Positions 8,475 through 16,375 are shown, numbered from the stretch's first letter. The stretch: 64,000 nucleotides of DNA from RGIG4097 sp964599875 (GCA_964599875.1 CAZRHE010000001.1:62001-126000), one strand, 5' to 3'. Notes: generated by a model not told the origin, from the letters alone. Program-made: numbers and translations.

Positions 8475-9500
8475 ATGCTTAACTTCTTTGAAGTCACAGG
8501 AACGGACTACGAGATGGGGTTCGCCATCGGCAATAAGTTCAAAAACTACTTGCAAAATCGCATTGCGGAATTCGACGAAAAAGCGCCGAAGTACGCAAAT
8601 TATATAAACGCTATCGAAGAGAAACTCGAATCGGGTTTCCCGTATCTTCTTCAAGAAATCTACGGTCGCGCGGACGGCGCGGAAATTTCAAGGAAGAGTT
8701 ATCTTCTTATGCTTTTCCCCGAACTATTCCGCAAAACCGAGGGTTGCACCACCCTCGTCGTCAAAAAGTCGGACGGCTCCGTCTTGTTCGCGCACAACGA
8801 CGATAACGAGTGCTTCGATCTCGGCAACACCGCCCTCATAAAATATAATTACGGCGACCATTATATCATTTCCTATACTATGGTGGAAAGGCTCTCGGGT
8901 AGCGCGTTTTCGGTAAGCGGCAAAGGTATGGTTTTTTCAAGCAACTATATCTTCGGCAACAATCTCAACCTCGACAACCTCTCCCGCTATATCGTCGTGA
9001 GGGACGTCATAAACTCCGCAAGCATAGACGAGGCACTCGAAAAACTCCACTCCACCGACGTGGCGTCCCCTTTCAGTCTTAATATGCTCGAACTCGGCAC
9101 GGGTAGAGTCGTCAACGTCGAAAAGGACGTCCACTCCATCTATGTCACCGAAATCGACGACCGCTATGCAAGGTCAAACCACTTCCACACCAAAAAGGGC
9201 GATAGCACCACCGCAACCGAGGATTCCAAATTCAGATACAAAAAAGCAAACGAACTCATCCGCACGCTTGACGCCACCGCCTGCTCCCTCGACGACCTAA
9301 TCTCAATCCTCAGATATCGCACGGCAGTCTACAACGAGAGCATCTACAAGCAATACGGCGACTACGAAGGCATCTGGGTGACCGACGCAACCCTCGCAGT
9401 CGACACCTCCGACGACTTCTTCACCGTCTACGACTACATGGGAAACTCCGTCCTCAAAATCTCCCTCGACGGCACCCTCCTCTCCCAATCCGCCCTCTAA
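8475..9500 (+). CDS. C45-family (acyl-CoA:6-APA acyltransferase-like) amidohydrolase
   Basis: 341 residues. The motif EGCTTLVVKKSDGSVLFAHNDDN (given in parts: GCTTLVV near residue 92, then SVLFAHNDD) is the autoprocessing site of the Ntn-hydrolase C45 family: the Cys becomes the N-terminal nucleophile after cleavage before it. Later conserved pieces are NLDNLSRYIVVRDVI near residue 158, NMLELGTG and YARSNHF near residue 233. Family members hydrolyse linear amides or acyl-amino-acid links in the cytoplasm. The N-terminal EMGFAIGN segment is typical. It follows the TSCPD gene by 44 bp, with GAGGAAA as ribosome binding site, and ends at a terminator. The physiological substrate is unknown. Confidence 0.82.
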   Translation: MLNFFEVTGTDYEMGFAIGNKFKNYLQNRIAEFDEKAPKYANYINAIEEKLESGFPYLLQEIYGRADGAEISRKSYLLMLFPELFRKTEGCTTLVVKKSDGSVLFAHNDDNECFDLGNTALIKYNYGDHYIISYTMVERLSGSAFSVSGKGMVFSSNYIFGNNLNLDNLSRYIVVRDVINSASIDEALEKLHSTDVASPFSLNMLELGTGRVVNVEKDVHSIYVTEIDDRYARSNHFHTKKGDSTTATEDSKFRYKKANELIRTLDATACSLDDLISILRYRTAVYNESIYKQYGDYEGIWVTDATLAVDTSDDFFTVYDYMGNSVLKISLDGTLLSQSAL

Positions 9501-9521
9501 ATCATAACTCACAAAAAAACA

Positions 9522-9556
9522 ACGCCCCCGAATCAAACCTTTCGAGGGTGTTTTAT
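9522..9556 (+). terminator. Terminator after the mrp-C45 gene group
   Basis: A 10-bp stem with one mismatch (CGCCCCCGAA / TTCGAGGGTG) is followed by TTTTATTA on the plus strand, 22 bp after the stop of the C45 gene. Confidence 0.7.
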
Positions 9557-9778
9557 TACCGCCGTATTACAAAATTCAAGACGAAGTCGAGCAAGATTAC
9601 ACCCTATACGACAAAATCATAAATAGCCTTAATTTGACGGACAACATGCGCGTTGCTTTAGAATGCCGTATAAAAGGTTTGAGTTACCCCGAAATAGGAC
9701 GAGTTCTTTCACACACAATCCACTGTATACGAATATTTCACTAAAATGCGACAACGTTATATTGCGATTTATTGGTAA
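9556..9778 (+). pseudogene. Remnant of a sigma-70 region 4/HTH-type protein, frameshifted and without start
   Basis: Reading from 9556 in one frame gives YYKIQDEVEQDYTLYDKI, then NSLNLTDNMRVALECRI and KGLSYPEIGRVL, which has the look of the helix-turn-helix of sigma-factor region 4 or phage regulators (growth by conserved helix 1, then LSYPEIGRVL as the turn). The frame then breaks near 9710; the +1 frame continues plausibly as STVYEYFTKMRQRYIAIYW to a stop at 9776-9778. No start codon or ribosome binding site precedes it; its 5' end lies in the terminator of the upstream gene. I read this as a decayed 3' fragment of a mobile-element regulator. Without a database search the family is tentative. 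Confidence 0.5.
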
Positions 9779-9838
9779 TGAGATATTCGTTATAATTATT
9801 TTAACAAATAACCTAATCAAGGGTATTTTACTCAAAAG

Positions 9839-9859
9839 GCCCGATGGTGGTCGGGCCTG
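9839..9859 (-). terminator. Terminator of the acyltransferase-alaS-PHP operon
   Basis: On the minus strand GGCCCGA and TCGGGCC pair around a 6-nt loop and are followed by TTTTGAGT, 40 bp past the stop of the PHP gene. Confidence 0.75.
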
Positions 9860-9900
9860 ATTTGATGTTACAATTCGTTAATTTTGTGGACGAACAAAAC

Positions 9901-10698
9901 TTATTCAATGGGGATTTTGGTTTCGACGTGCTTGTGAAAGACGCTGAAATGCGTGAATCCGATTTCTTTCAACAATTTGCACGTTTCGTCGTATTTTTTG
10001 ACGAGTTCGTTTCGGTGGGAGTCCGAGCCGAAGGATATTTTTCTTCCGCCGAGTTCGTAATATCTTTTCAGGATTTCGACGGAGGGGAACAACTCCGTAT
10101 GCGTATTGACTTCGAGTGCCTTATTTCTTGCGATTATACCCTTCAAAATTGCGTCGAACTTGTCGGGATAATCCTGATAGCGCAAAGACTTATCTTTGTA
10201 AGGCGCGTTTCTCGTCACGTAGCCGATATGCGCGACGATATCGTATTCGTAAGGCGCGTCGAGGCTTTCCAAAATCGCGTCGAGGTATCCGCTGTACATT
10301 TTCGCCTTGCTCTTGAACCAAAACGCACGCGGGAAATACACGTCCCAGCCGTACACGAAATGCACGGAGTTTATGACCGCGTCGAAGTCGTAACGAGGGA
10401 GCAAATCTTTGAGCACGCTTTCGGCGGGTTTAGACCACCCCGCCTCTATGCCGAAACAAAAATCGAGCCCGTCGTCGGCAAGTGATTCTTTCACCGCAGT
10501 CCACTCTTTTTTATAATCGTCGAGATTGATATGTTTCCACGGAATAGGGGTATGTCCTCCGCACTTCAAATCCATATCCAAGTGGTCGGTTATGCAAAGA
10601 TAGGACACGCCGTTTGCCTTCGCCTGTCTTACGATTTCGGCAATTTCGTCCTTGCCGTCCGAACTGTGGTGGCTGTGCACGTGGGAGTCGACTTTCAT
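9901..10698 (-). CDS. PHP-domain phosphatase, histidinol-phosphatase (HisJ) family
   Basis: 265 residues. The PHP metal motifs are present in order: DSHVHSHHSSDG at residues 4-15, CITDHLDMD near residue 36, EAGW near residue 87, NSVHFVYGWDVYF near residue 111, HIGYVTR near residue 157 and FGSDSHR near residue 224. These bind a trinuclear metal site that hydrolyses a phosphomonoester in the cytoplasm. HisJ makes histidinol from histidinol phosphate, but no other his gene is nearby, so another phosphoester is equally possible. The start overlaps the alaS stop by 4 bp, so it is the last gene of that operon. Confidence 0.85.
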   Translation of the reverse strand: MKVDSHVHSHHSSDGKDEIAEIVRQAKANGVSYLCITDHLDMDLKCGGHTPIPWKHINLDDYKKEWTAVKESLADDGLDFCFGIEAGWSKPAESVLKDLLPRYDFDAVINSVHFVYGWDVYFPRAFWFKSKAKMYSGYLDAILESLDAPYEYDIVAHIGYVTRNAPYKDKSLRYQDYPDKFDAILKGIIARNKALEVNTHTELFPSVEILKRYYELGGRKISFGSDSHRNELVKKYDETCKLLKEIGFTHFSVFHKHVETKIPIE

Positions 10699-12482
10699 TC
10701 GAGAACCGCCTTTATACGTCTGATTCCCGCCGATGAACTCTGCTCTTTGACGATACGGAATTTTCCGAGTTCACCCGTCGTAGCCGCGTGAGGACCTCCG
10801 CAAATCTCCTTGCTTGAACCTATCGTATACACTTTGACGACTTCGCCGTAGCGATCTCCGAACACGCCGACCGCACCTTGTGCGCGCGCCTCTTCAACGG
10901 ACATCTCTTCGCATTTGACGGTAGCGTTTGCGCTTATTTCGCCGTTGACGACGTCTTCGACAGCCTTAATCTCTTCCGCTGTGAGAGGACGAGGGAAGTT
11001 GAAGTCGAAACGAAGTCTTTCGGGGGTTATATTGCTACCCTTTTGCATAATGCTCTCGTCGCCGAGAACCTTTTTGAGGGCGTAGTTGAGAAGGTGGGTT
11101 GCGCTGTGAAGTCTTGCGGTTTGTTCGCCGCCGTCGGCAAGACCGCCTTTGAATTTTTGTTCCGCACCCGCTTTGGACTTCGCTTGGTGCTCTTCGAACG
11201 CCTTGTTATATCCCGCCGTATCCACGTCGAATCCGTGTTCTTTTGCGAGTTCCGCCGTCATTTCGATGGGGAAACCGAAAGTATCGTAAAGTCTGAACGC
11301 GGTTTTTCCGGGGAATACTTTCATTCCTTCGGGAAGGTGAGAGAGGATTTTGTCGAATTCTTTAAGTCCTTGCTCGACGGTCTTGGAAAATTTCTCTTGT
11401 TCGAGGGTGAGTTCTTGTTGGATTCTGTCTGCGTTTTCAGCGATATTCTTATACACGTCGCCGTACTTTGCTGCGAACAAAGCGGCTATCTCGTTGATTG
11501 CGTCGTAACCTATGCCGAGAGTTCTGCAATAGCGCATCGCTCTACGAATAAGACGGCGGAGAATGTAGCCTTGGTCGACGTTGGAGGGAGAAATTCCTTT
11601 CACGTCCCCTATCATAAAGGTTGCCGTACGAGTGTGATCCGCGACTATTCGCATAGCCTTGGTGATTTCTTCGGATTCCTCGTATTTCTTACCCGAAAGT
11701 TCTTCGAGTTTCTTGATTGCGAAATCGAAAAGGTCGGTTTCGTACACAGACTTATATCCGTTCAAAATGCAAAGCATTCTTTCAAAGCCCATACCTTGGT
11801 CAACGTTCTTTTTCTCCATAGGCGCATACTTGCCTTCGGCGTCCTTGAAGTATTGCATAAAGACGTTGTTGCCGATTTCGAGATATTTTCCGCAATCGCA
11901 AGCGGGCGAGCAATTATCGGAGCAAGCGGGTTTGCCCGTGTCGATGAACATTTCGGTATCGGGGCCGCAAGGACCGGTAACGCCGGCGGGACCCCACCAG
12001 TTATGTTTTCTGTCGAGGAAGAAGATTTGTTCTTCTTTGAGCCCCAAACTACGCCATATATTCGCACTTTCTTCGTCGCGAGGGCAAACGTCGTCGCCCG
12101 CAAACACCGTAACTGCGAATTTGTCGAGGTCGAATTCGAGAGTGTTAATCAAAAAGTCGTACGCCCATTTGATTGCGTCTTCTTTGAAATAGTCGCCGAG
12201 GGACCAACTGCCGAGCATCTCGAAAAACGTGCAGTGAGAGGGGTCGCCGACTTCGTCGATATCTCCCGTACGGACGCAAATTTGAACGTCGGTAAGACGG
12301 TTGCCCGCGGGGTGTTTTTCACCGAGAAGATACGGCACGAGGGGGTGCATTCCCGCCGTCGTAAACAACACGGTCGGGTCGTTTTCGGGGATGAGGGACG
12401 CCGCTTGAATGACGGCGTGAGAATGTGCGCGATAAAAATCAAGGTATGCTTTGCGCAGTTCTACGGAATTGAGTTTTTTCAT
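10695..12482 (-). CDS. alaS: Alanine--tRNA ligase, short form lacking the C-Ala domain
   Basis: 595 residues. The class II catalytic core (about 1-400) shows ELRKAYLDFYRAHSH, TTAGMHPLVPYLLGEKHP, RTGDIDEVG and the GMGFERML helix. The editing domain has HSATHLL near residue 456 and a second metal site, CGGPHAATTGELG, near residue 558. The chain stops straight after GIRRIKAVLE, so the roughly 250-residue C-terminal C-Ala domain of typical bacterial AlaRS (about 870 residues) is missing; the stop is followed by an overlapping downstream gene, so this looks like a true short form. A Cys cluster with CSDNCSPACDCG sits near residue 190. It charges tRNA-Ala; it may be the only AlaRS or a second copy. 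No T-box is seen upstream. Confidence 0.92.
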   Translation of the reverse strand: MKKLNSVELRKAYLDFYRAHSHAVIQAASLIPENDPTVLFTTAGMHPLVPYLLGEKHPAGNRLTDVQICVRTGDIDEVGDPSHCTFFEMLGSWSLGDYFKEDAIKWAYDFLINTLEFDLDKFAVTVFAGDDVCPRDEESANIWRSLGLKEEQIFFLDRKHNWWGPAGVTGPCGPDTEMFIDTGKPACSDNCSPACDCGKYLEIGNNVFMQYFKDAEGKYAPMEKKNVDQGMGFERMLCILNGYKSVYETDLFDFAIKKLEELSGKKYEESEEITKAMRIVADHTRTATFMIGDVKGISPSNVDQGYILRRLIRRAMRYCRTLGIGYDAINEIAALFAAKYGDVYKNIAENADRIQQELTLEQEKFSKTVEQGLKEFDKILSHLPEGMKVFPGKTAFRLYDTFGFPIEMTAELAKEHGFDVDTAGYNKAFEEHQAKSKAGAEQKFKGGLADGGEQTARLHSATHLLNYALKKVLGDESIMQKGSNITPERLRFDFNFPRPLTAEEIKAVEDVVNGEISANATVKCEEMSVEEARAQGAVGVFGDRYGEVVKVYTIGSSKEICGGPHAATTGELGKFRIVKEQSSSAGIRRIKAVLE

Positions 12483-12533
12483 ATATCCTCACTTTATCCT
12501 GTCGTTTTGACAGTTAAACTATATTTTTCGTCG

Positions 12534-13787
12534 TTATATCTCTTCGACGCACGCACCGCATGCACCGAGGATTTCAAAGAAGTTTTTGGGCAAAGTATCT
12601 TCGACGATACTTTTCGTAAACGAGAATAGCGTCCGTCCGCCCGTGCTTGTTACGCCCAAATTAACCTTAGCGTTTTTGGACACGTTGACGTTGAATATAA
12701 GCCTTTTCACGCCAAGCGGTTCAGGCATATCCGTGCGTCCGAGATTGGAGAGAATTATGGTTTGTCGCGACTTCAAAAACACGCGGATAAACTTTGCTAT
12801 TCCCTCTTTCAGCCACAACGGAGTCAAGCGCAAGAGCAAGGTTTTTTCCGCTCTCACCGTGGTCGAAATCATCGCTTGCAACTTATCTTTCGTCGCGTTT
12901 GCGGCAAGTTGTTTTTTCGCACTCGCAACGTATTCCTCTATGGACGCAAGGGCGCGCGGTTTGAACACGAGTCGCACGAAAGTCACGAAGTTGCGCACGT
13001 TGTTCGACGGAAAAATCGAGCGAAGATTGACGGGTATCATCATCACTATGGGACGACTACAATTCTCCGTTTTCTCTATCGCATAGGCAAGCGTGCCCGC
13101 CGTATAAGCGGTGAAAGTCGCGTCGTTTTGTTTGGCAAGTTTCGACACTTTTTCGTAGTCGCACTCCCCTTTCACGGAGGAATATCCGTTTTCGTCGATA
13201 GTGCCATTAAGAAGGTGGGGGGCGGAGCCCGTCAAACCCTTTATATCTATTCCGCCGAATTTTATCGGAGAGTAGTTCCTTTTAAACGCATCTTCGATTT
13301 CGTCTTCCCCCGCGATTTCGTCGAAGTCTATCGCGCCGTCCACGCCGTCAAAGGAACGACCTTGCAATTCGCGATATTTTTGAATTATACCTTTCAAAAA
13401 CGTCGTCGCACCCGTGCCGTCGCAAAGTCCGTGGAAGATTTCGAGAGAGATTTTATTGCCGTTATACGCCGCGCGAAAAAGATATCCGTTCGTTTTTTCG
13501 GGGTCTATGGGGCAAAGAAGGCTTCCGTCGTCCTCGAACACCTCGACTTTCTCGTCGTTTTGTTCGAGATAATGCCAGTTGTAGCCTTTTTTCAAGCGGA
13601 CTTTAAAAGTAGGGAAACGCCCCATCGCGTCGTTTATCGCGCGCGACAGCAAATCCCTATCCACGATTTCGTCGATTTCCGCCTCTATTCTGAAAATACT
13701 CTGTGACTTTTTCGTCGCCATAATCGGATAAAACAGGGACGAATTGTCGAGAGCGTATCTTTTCGGCTTGCAGTCTTTCTTTGCCAT
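12534..13787 (-). CDS. HxxxDG acyltransferase of the alcohol acetyltransferase / condensation-like superfamily
   Basis: 417 residues. The catalytic motif of CoA-dependent acyltransferases and NRPS-like condensation domains is present as FHGLCDGTG near residue 133 (His and Asp of HxxxDG). The N-terminal half has RDLLSRAINDAMGRFPTFKVRLKKG, and the C-terminal half has PVNLRSIFPSNNVRNFVTF near residue 250 and ILSNLGRTDMPEPLG near residue 345, matching the second lobe of the fold. Such proteins are widespread in Firmicutes and usually annotated as hypothetical or alcohol acetyltransferase. The acyl donor and acceptor are unknown; a lipid or cell-wall acceptor is a guess. It is first in the operon with alaS, 51 bp upstream of it, under the promoter at 13811-13839. 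Confidence 0.72.
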   Translation of the reverse strand: MAKKDCKPKRYALDNSSLFYPIMATKKSQSIFRIEAEIDEIVDRDLLSRAINDAMGRFPTFKVRLKKGYNWHYLEQNDEKVEVFEDDGSLLCPIDPEKTNGYLFRAAYNGNKISLEIFHGLCDGTGATTFLKGIIQKYRELQGRSFDGVDGAIDFDEIAGEDEIEDAFKRNYSPIKFGGIDIKGLTGSAPHLLNGTIDENGYSSVKGECDYEKVSKLAKQNDATFTAYTAGTLAYAIEKTENCSRPIVMMIPVNLRSIFPSNNVRNFVTFVRLVFKPRALASIEEYVASAKKQLAANATKDKLQAMISTTVRAEKTLLLRLTPLWLKEGIAKFIRVFLKSRQTIILSNLGRTDMPEPLGVKRLIFNVNVSKNAKVNLGVTSTGGRTLFSFTKSIVEDTLPKNFFEILGACGACVEEI

Positions 13788-13810
13788 AAGGTTCTCCCTT
13801 TCAAAGATTT

Positions 13811-13839
13811 ATTTTATTATCTTTTCAAAATTATGTCAA
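13811..13839 (-). promoter_or_regulatory. Promoter of the acyltransferase-alaS-PHP operon
   Basis: Minus-strand consensus -35 TTGACA (13834-13839) and -10 TAAAAT (13811-13816), 17-bp spacer, about 25 bp upstream of the first start codon. It lies in the 82-bp divergent space shared with yabP. Confidence 0.75.
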
Positions 13840-13869
13840 TCGATAACCGCGCGCGCATATATTATTCGT

Positions 13870-14163
13870 ATGAAAACAGAAAAAAGAGAACTCTCTAACC
13901 CCTCGAAAAGCAAAAATCACCGCCTCGTCCTCGACAATCACAAATCTTTGTCGATAAGCGGAGTAAAAAACGTGCCTACGTTTACGGATAAAGGAATATC
14001 CGTCGAATTGGACGGAGAATCTCTTTTCGTAGGCGGACGGGATTTGCAAGTCAAACGCCTCGACGTGGAAAACGGCGACCTGCTCATCAGCGGATACGTC
14101 ACTTCCCTCAAATACGGCGGGCAAAGTCCGTCGGGCGGATTTATAAAGAGGCTACTCAAATGA
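13870..14163 (+). CDS. yabP: Spore coat/cortex protein YabP
   Basis: 97 residues, the usual size of the YabP/YqfC family. Conserved pieces are HRLVLDNHKSLSISGVKNV, the middle VELDGESLFVGGRDL and LDVENGDLLISGYVTSLKY near the C terminus. YabP is made in the mother cell and is needed for normal spore envelope assembly. The start at 13870 is the only one consistent with the family; longer in-frame versions run into the divergent promoter. The ribosome binding site is weak. CATATATT at 13856-13863 resembles a SigE -10 box, but the -35 is poor. It overlaps yabQ by 4 bp. Other genes of the classical yabO-yabP-yabQ-divIC cluster are absent here. Confidence 0.88.
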   Translation: MKTEKRELSNPSKSKNHRLVLDNHKSLSISGVKNVPTFTDKGISVELDGESLFVGGRDLQVKRLDVENGDLLISGYVTSLKYGGQSPSGGFIKRLLK

Positions 14164-14474
14164 CCCTCGGCGCATCTTGGAGCGGACAAGCGGCGTATGC
14201 GCTTATCTCGTTTGCTTTCGGAATCGCAGGCGGAATCCCCGCCCTGCTCTATTTCAGAAAATCCGGGAGGGCGGAAAGGTTTCTCACCGACCTTTTCGCT
14301 ACGATTATAGTCGGCGGGATTTATATCGCGTCCGTCGAAATCGGCGGCAAGGGACAATTCGCGTGGTATTCCCTTATCTTTTATTTCGCGGGAATTTCCG
14401 TGCTATTCAAAATACGATTTTTTGTTCTTTCTATCCTCGAACGCCGTAGGGTTGGATGCAATGCGAGAAAGTAA
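14160..14474 (+). CDS. yabQ: Spore cortex biosynthesis protein YabQ
   Basis: 104-residue integral membrane protein with about three or four hydrophobic segments: near residues 10-30, 43-62 and 70-93. The family feature of a short helix, FGIAGGIPALLYF, followed by a charged RKSGRAERFLTDLF loop is visible. YabQ is inserted in the forespore membranes by the mother cell and is required for cortex formation. It is translationally coupled to yabP by an ATGA overlap. Its last 72 bp overlap the 3' end of the converging minus-strand gene at 14403-14765, so the two transcripts are antisense to each other at their ends. Confidence 0.85.
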   Translation: MTLGASWSGQAAYALISFAFGIAGGIPALLYFRKSGRAERFLTDLFATIIVGGIYIASVEIGGKGQFAWYSLIFYFAGISVLFKIRFFVLSILERRRVGCNARK

Positions 14475-14765
14475 TTCCCTTTTCATATCCACGTAATTCG
14501 CGCAAAGATTTATGACGTATCGTTGCCGTTCGTCGTGCGAAAGGCTTTCCATAAACTTTTTATCCGCCAACTGCTCGACGGGATTCGTCACTTCTTCTCC
14601 TCTTTCGTACAAATCTCTCAACTTCAAAAACACCTCCCTTTCGGATGGTGAAAAACTTTTCGACGGCTCCAAAACGGACGGATAATAATCGTCCTCGATA
14701 AGCCGTTTTCTTGCCTCGACGGCAAGACTTCGGATTGCACATTTAGGGTGTGGAACGTTGCTCAT
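14403..14765 (-). CDS. Conserved-looking small protein of unknown function
   Basis: 120 residues, soluble, mostly helical and charged. I do not recognise the family. The start at 14765 is chosen because GGAGG lies 7 nt upstream; a longer frame to 14792 has none. The sequence begins MSNVPHPKCAIRSLAVEAR, has a basic first third (RKRLIEDDYYPSV), and a helical second half with SPSEREVFLKLRDLYERGEEV and LSHDERQRYVINLCANYVD, ending in a Lys-rich tail. No catalytic motif is seen. It converges on yabQ and overlaps its 3' end by 72 bp. It may be in one transcription unit with the upstream minus-strand genes only if these face it, which they do not; it appears to be alone. Confidence 0.6.
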   Translation of the reverse strand: MSNVPHPKCAIRSLAVEARKRLIEDDYYPSVLEPSKSFSPSEREVFLKLRDLYERGEEVTNPVEQLADKKFMESLSHDERQRYVINLCANYVDMKRELLSRIASNPTAFEDRKNKKSYFE

Positions 14766-14836
14766 TTTTGTCCTCCGCCGACATAATAGCACGATAATTT
14801 ACCCGCGGAGCATACTCGACAAAACAAGACAATTTA

Positions 14837-15448
14837 TTATTCGAAATCCTCTTCGTCTTCGATAGCGACGGAAGTTTTCGGCGTTTGAATACGTTTTGAA
14901 ATTTTCACGAGCCCGCCGTAAAGAGCGATTATCGTGACGAAAGAACTGACGACGTGCACAAGGTCGAACCACAGCCCTCTGACGTAATAAAGGAGCCAAT
15001 AGGACGCAAGATTTTCATCGGGAATAAGTCCTATGACGCAGAGAGTGTCCGTGCAAGCGGACATAACCCCGAACAGCACGCTCCCGACTACGCCTATAAT
15101 AGTCGCAAGCCACACGCGTTGTTTTTTTCTGAGGCACGCCCACGAAACGACGGCGAGCAAAGGCCAATAAATGAAGTATAAAATTATCCAACTCGGATAT
15201 CCCGCGCTCCCGTAAATTGCGACTTCGACGGCGCAAAATACGAGGGTTGCGGGAAGTGCGTAGCGAAGTCCCCACGCAGAGGCAAACACGATGATAAGCA
15301 CCGTAACCACCTCCACGTTAGGGATAAAAGACAATGCGAATTTGAACGCCGTCAGCATACCCGCCATCAGCGCAACGCGTGCGACGTAAAGCGCACCCGA
15401 GCGCGCTTTCGCCTTTTTGTTATTTTTTGCGTTGTTCACATTATCCAT
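14837..15448 (-). CDS. ECF transporter S-component-like membrane protein, predicted cobalamin uptake
   Basis: 203 residues with about five or six hydrophobic segments between residues 22 and 180 and charged, cytoplasmic ends. The first segment, ARVALMAGMLTAFKFALSFIPNVEVVTVL, and the helix packing resemble ECF S components, which bind a vitamin and dock onto a shared EcfAAT module. The gene lies 33 bp downstream of the DUF4430-type lipoprotein, behind the cobalamin riboswitch, so cobalamin or a precursor is the likely ligand. No ECF ATPase or T protein gene is in the window, as expected for group II modules. The start codon has no clear ribosome binding site; a 9-bp inverted repeat (TTTAACTAT / ATAGTTAAA) at 15451-15477 fills the gap. 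The S-component call comes from topology and context. Confidence 0.7.
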   Translation of the reverse strand: MDNVNNAKNNKKAKARSGALYVARVALMAGMLTAFKFALSFIPNVEVVTVLIIVFASAWGLRYALPATLVFCAVEVAIYGSAGYPSWIILYFIYWPLLAVVSWACLRKKQRVWLATIIGVVGSVLFGVMSACTDTLCVIGLIPDENLASYWLLYYVRGLWFDLVHVVSSFVTIIALYGGLVKISKRIQTPKTSVAIEDEEDFE

Positions 15449-15481
15449 AGTTTAACTATACAAAACAAATAGTTAAAATGC

Positions 15482-16045
15482 TTAATACGACATTTGCGCA
15501 AAGTAATAACTTGCGCCGTCAACGATAGGAAGCGAAGACACGCCGACGCTCGAATAATAGAACGTAACGCCGCTGTGCTCAAGCGTCTGATAGCCGCCCG
15601 TAGGAGTGAAATTCCAATCCGCGTCGTAAGTGCCGTTGAGTGTTTTATAGTTCGCGTCGTCTATCGTGTGGAACACGGATATATAATGCGTCGCATCGTA
15701 ATAAAGGTCGTTGAGTTTGGTGATGAACGCGCCGTAACTTCCGCCTTGGAACGCAAACGCCGAAATCGAACTGCTCTCGACGAGGTCGCTCAAAACGTAG
15801 AACACTTTATTTTCTTTCGTCGTCACGGAAATGGGGTCGTCGTCGCCGATATAAATCTTGATATTCTTTTCAAGGTCGTTCGCCTCGTATCCCGTAAGTT
15901 TGTCTTGCAGACCGTTGATTTGTTGTTGAAGCTCGTCAATCTTGGATTGTCCGCCGTCGTTGCACGCAACGAAGAGCACCGAGCCCAAGCACAACACGAG
16001 TGCAAGCAAGGTTGCCACTAAAATTTTTGATAATTGTTTGGACAT
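15482..16045 (-). CDS. DUF4430 (transcobalamin-like) lipoprotein, predicted B12-binding
   Basis: 187 residues. The lipoprotein signal ends at the lipobox LFVAC (Cys 28), so the protein would be tethered outside the membrane. A short coiled segment, IDELQQQINGLQDKL, follows. The remaining 130 residues match the DUF4430 fold, named for its likeness to the C-terminal domain of transcobalamin: IKIYIGDDDPISVTT, then GGSYGAFITKLNDL and a tail GVSSLPIVDGASYYFAQM. The start at 16045 is chosen because GGAGG stands 8 nt upstream and the signal peptide begins there. It is the first gene behind the cobalamin riboswitch and is followed by an S-component-like gene. Binding of corrinoid is inferred. Confidence 0.78.
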   Translation of the reverse strand: MSKQLSKILVATLLALVLCLGSVLFVACNDGGQSKIDELQQQINGLQDKLTGYEANDLEKNIKIYIGDDDPISVTTKENKVFYVLSDLVESSSISAFAFQGGSYGAFITKLNDLYYDATHYISVFHTIDDANYKTLNGTYDADWNFTPTGGYQTLEHSGVTFYYSSVGVSSLPIVDGASYYFAQMSY

Positions 16046-16124
16046 TAAAAAAACCTCCCGTCCTTTTAATCCGCTCCGAGAGGCAACGCGAAAGCGCACC
16101 TCCGCTTCCCTCCGAAACGGTTGT

Positions 16125-16292
16125 CTTTGTTTTCAGGCCGGTCTCCCGACTCGGACGACGTGGGTATCCGTCGGAGTGCCTTCCTCTTTCGAGTGGCATT
16201 ATCTCATCACTTCCTCACGGTAGCGGGGGCTGTGGCGGATTTGCACCGCTCTTCCCGATTATCTTGCTTTCGCAAGCACCTGAAACCTTATT
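16125..16292 (-). ncRNA. Cobalamin riboswitch
   Basis: On the minus strand the conserved blocks of the cobalamin riboswitch occur in order: a TTTCAGGTGC start with the TGCTTGCGAAAGCA hairpin, GATAATCGGGAAG, GCGGTGCAAATCCGC, the ACAGCCCCCGCTACCGTGA core, GCCACT with a hairpin GAAGGCAC, and the closing GAGTCGGGAGACCGGCCTG. Binding of adenosyl- or hydroxocobalamin usually turns off downstream genes. Between the aptamer and the lipoprotein start lie 80 nt rich in short complementary segments, including GGAGG, fitting control of translation or termination. The element sits 80 nt upstream of the lipoprotein gene. Confidence 0.95.
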
Positions 16293-16293
16293 T

Positions 16294-16322
16294 ATTCTAT
16301 CACAACGCCCGATTCGTTGCAA
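16294..16322 (-). promoter_or_regulatory. Promoter of the cobalamin riboswitch transcript
   Basis: Minus-strand -35 TTGCAA (16317-16322) and -10 TAGAAT (16294-16299), 17-bp spacer. The inferred start falls immediately before the riboswitch aptamer. Confidence 0.72.
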
Positions 16323-16375
16323 GCAAAGCGATATCGTTAAATAAAAACGCCGCCGTCATATAAAAATAAAAATCA

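Noticed and set aside
9663..9860. A 65-codon plus-strand frame after the C45 gene
   Set aside because: It lies in another frame across the decayed HTH fragment and the following terminator and resembles nothing.
12483..12533. A T-box riboswitch in front of alaS
   Set aside because: The space is only 51 bp, with an upstream gene in the same operon; no T-box sequence is seen.
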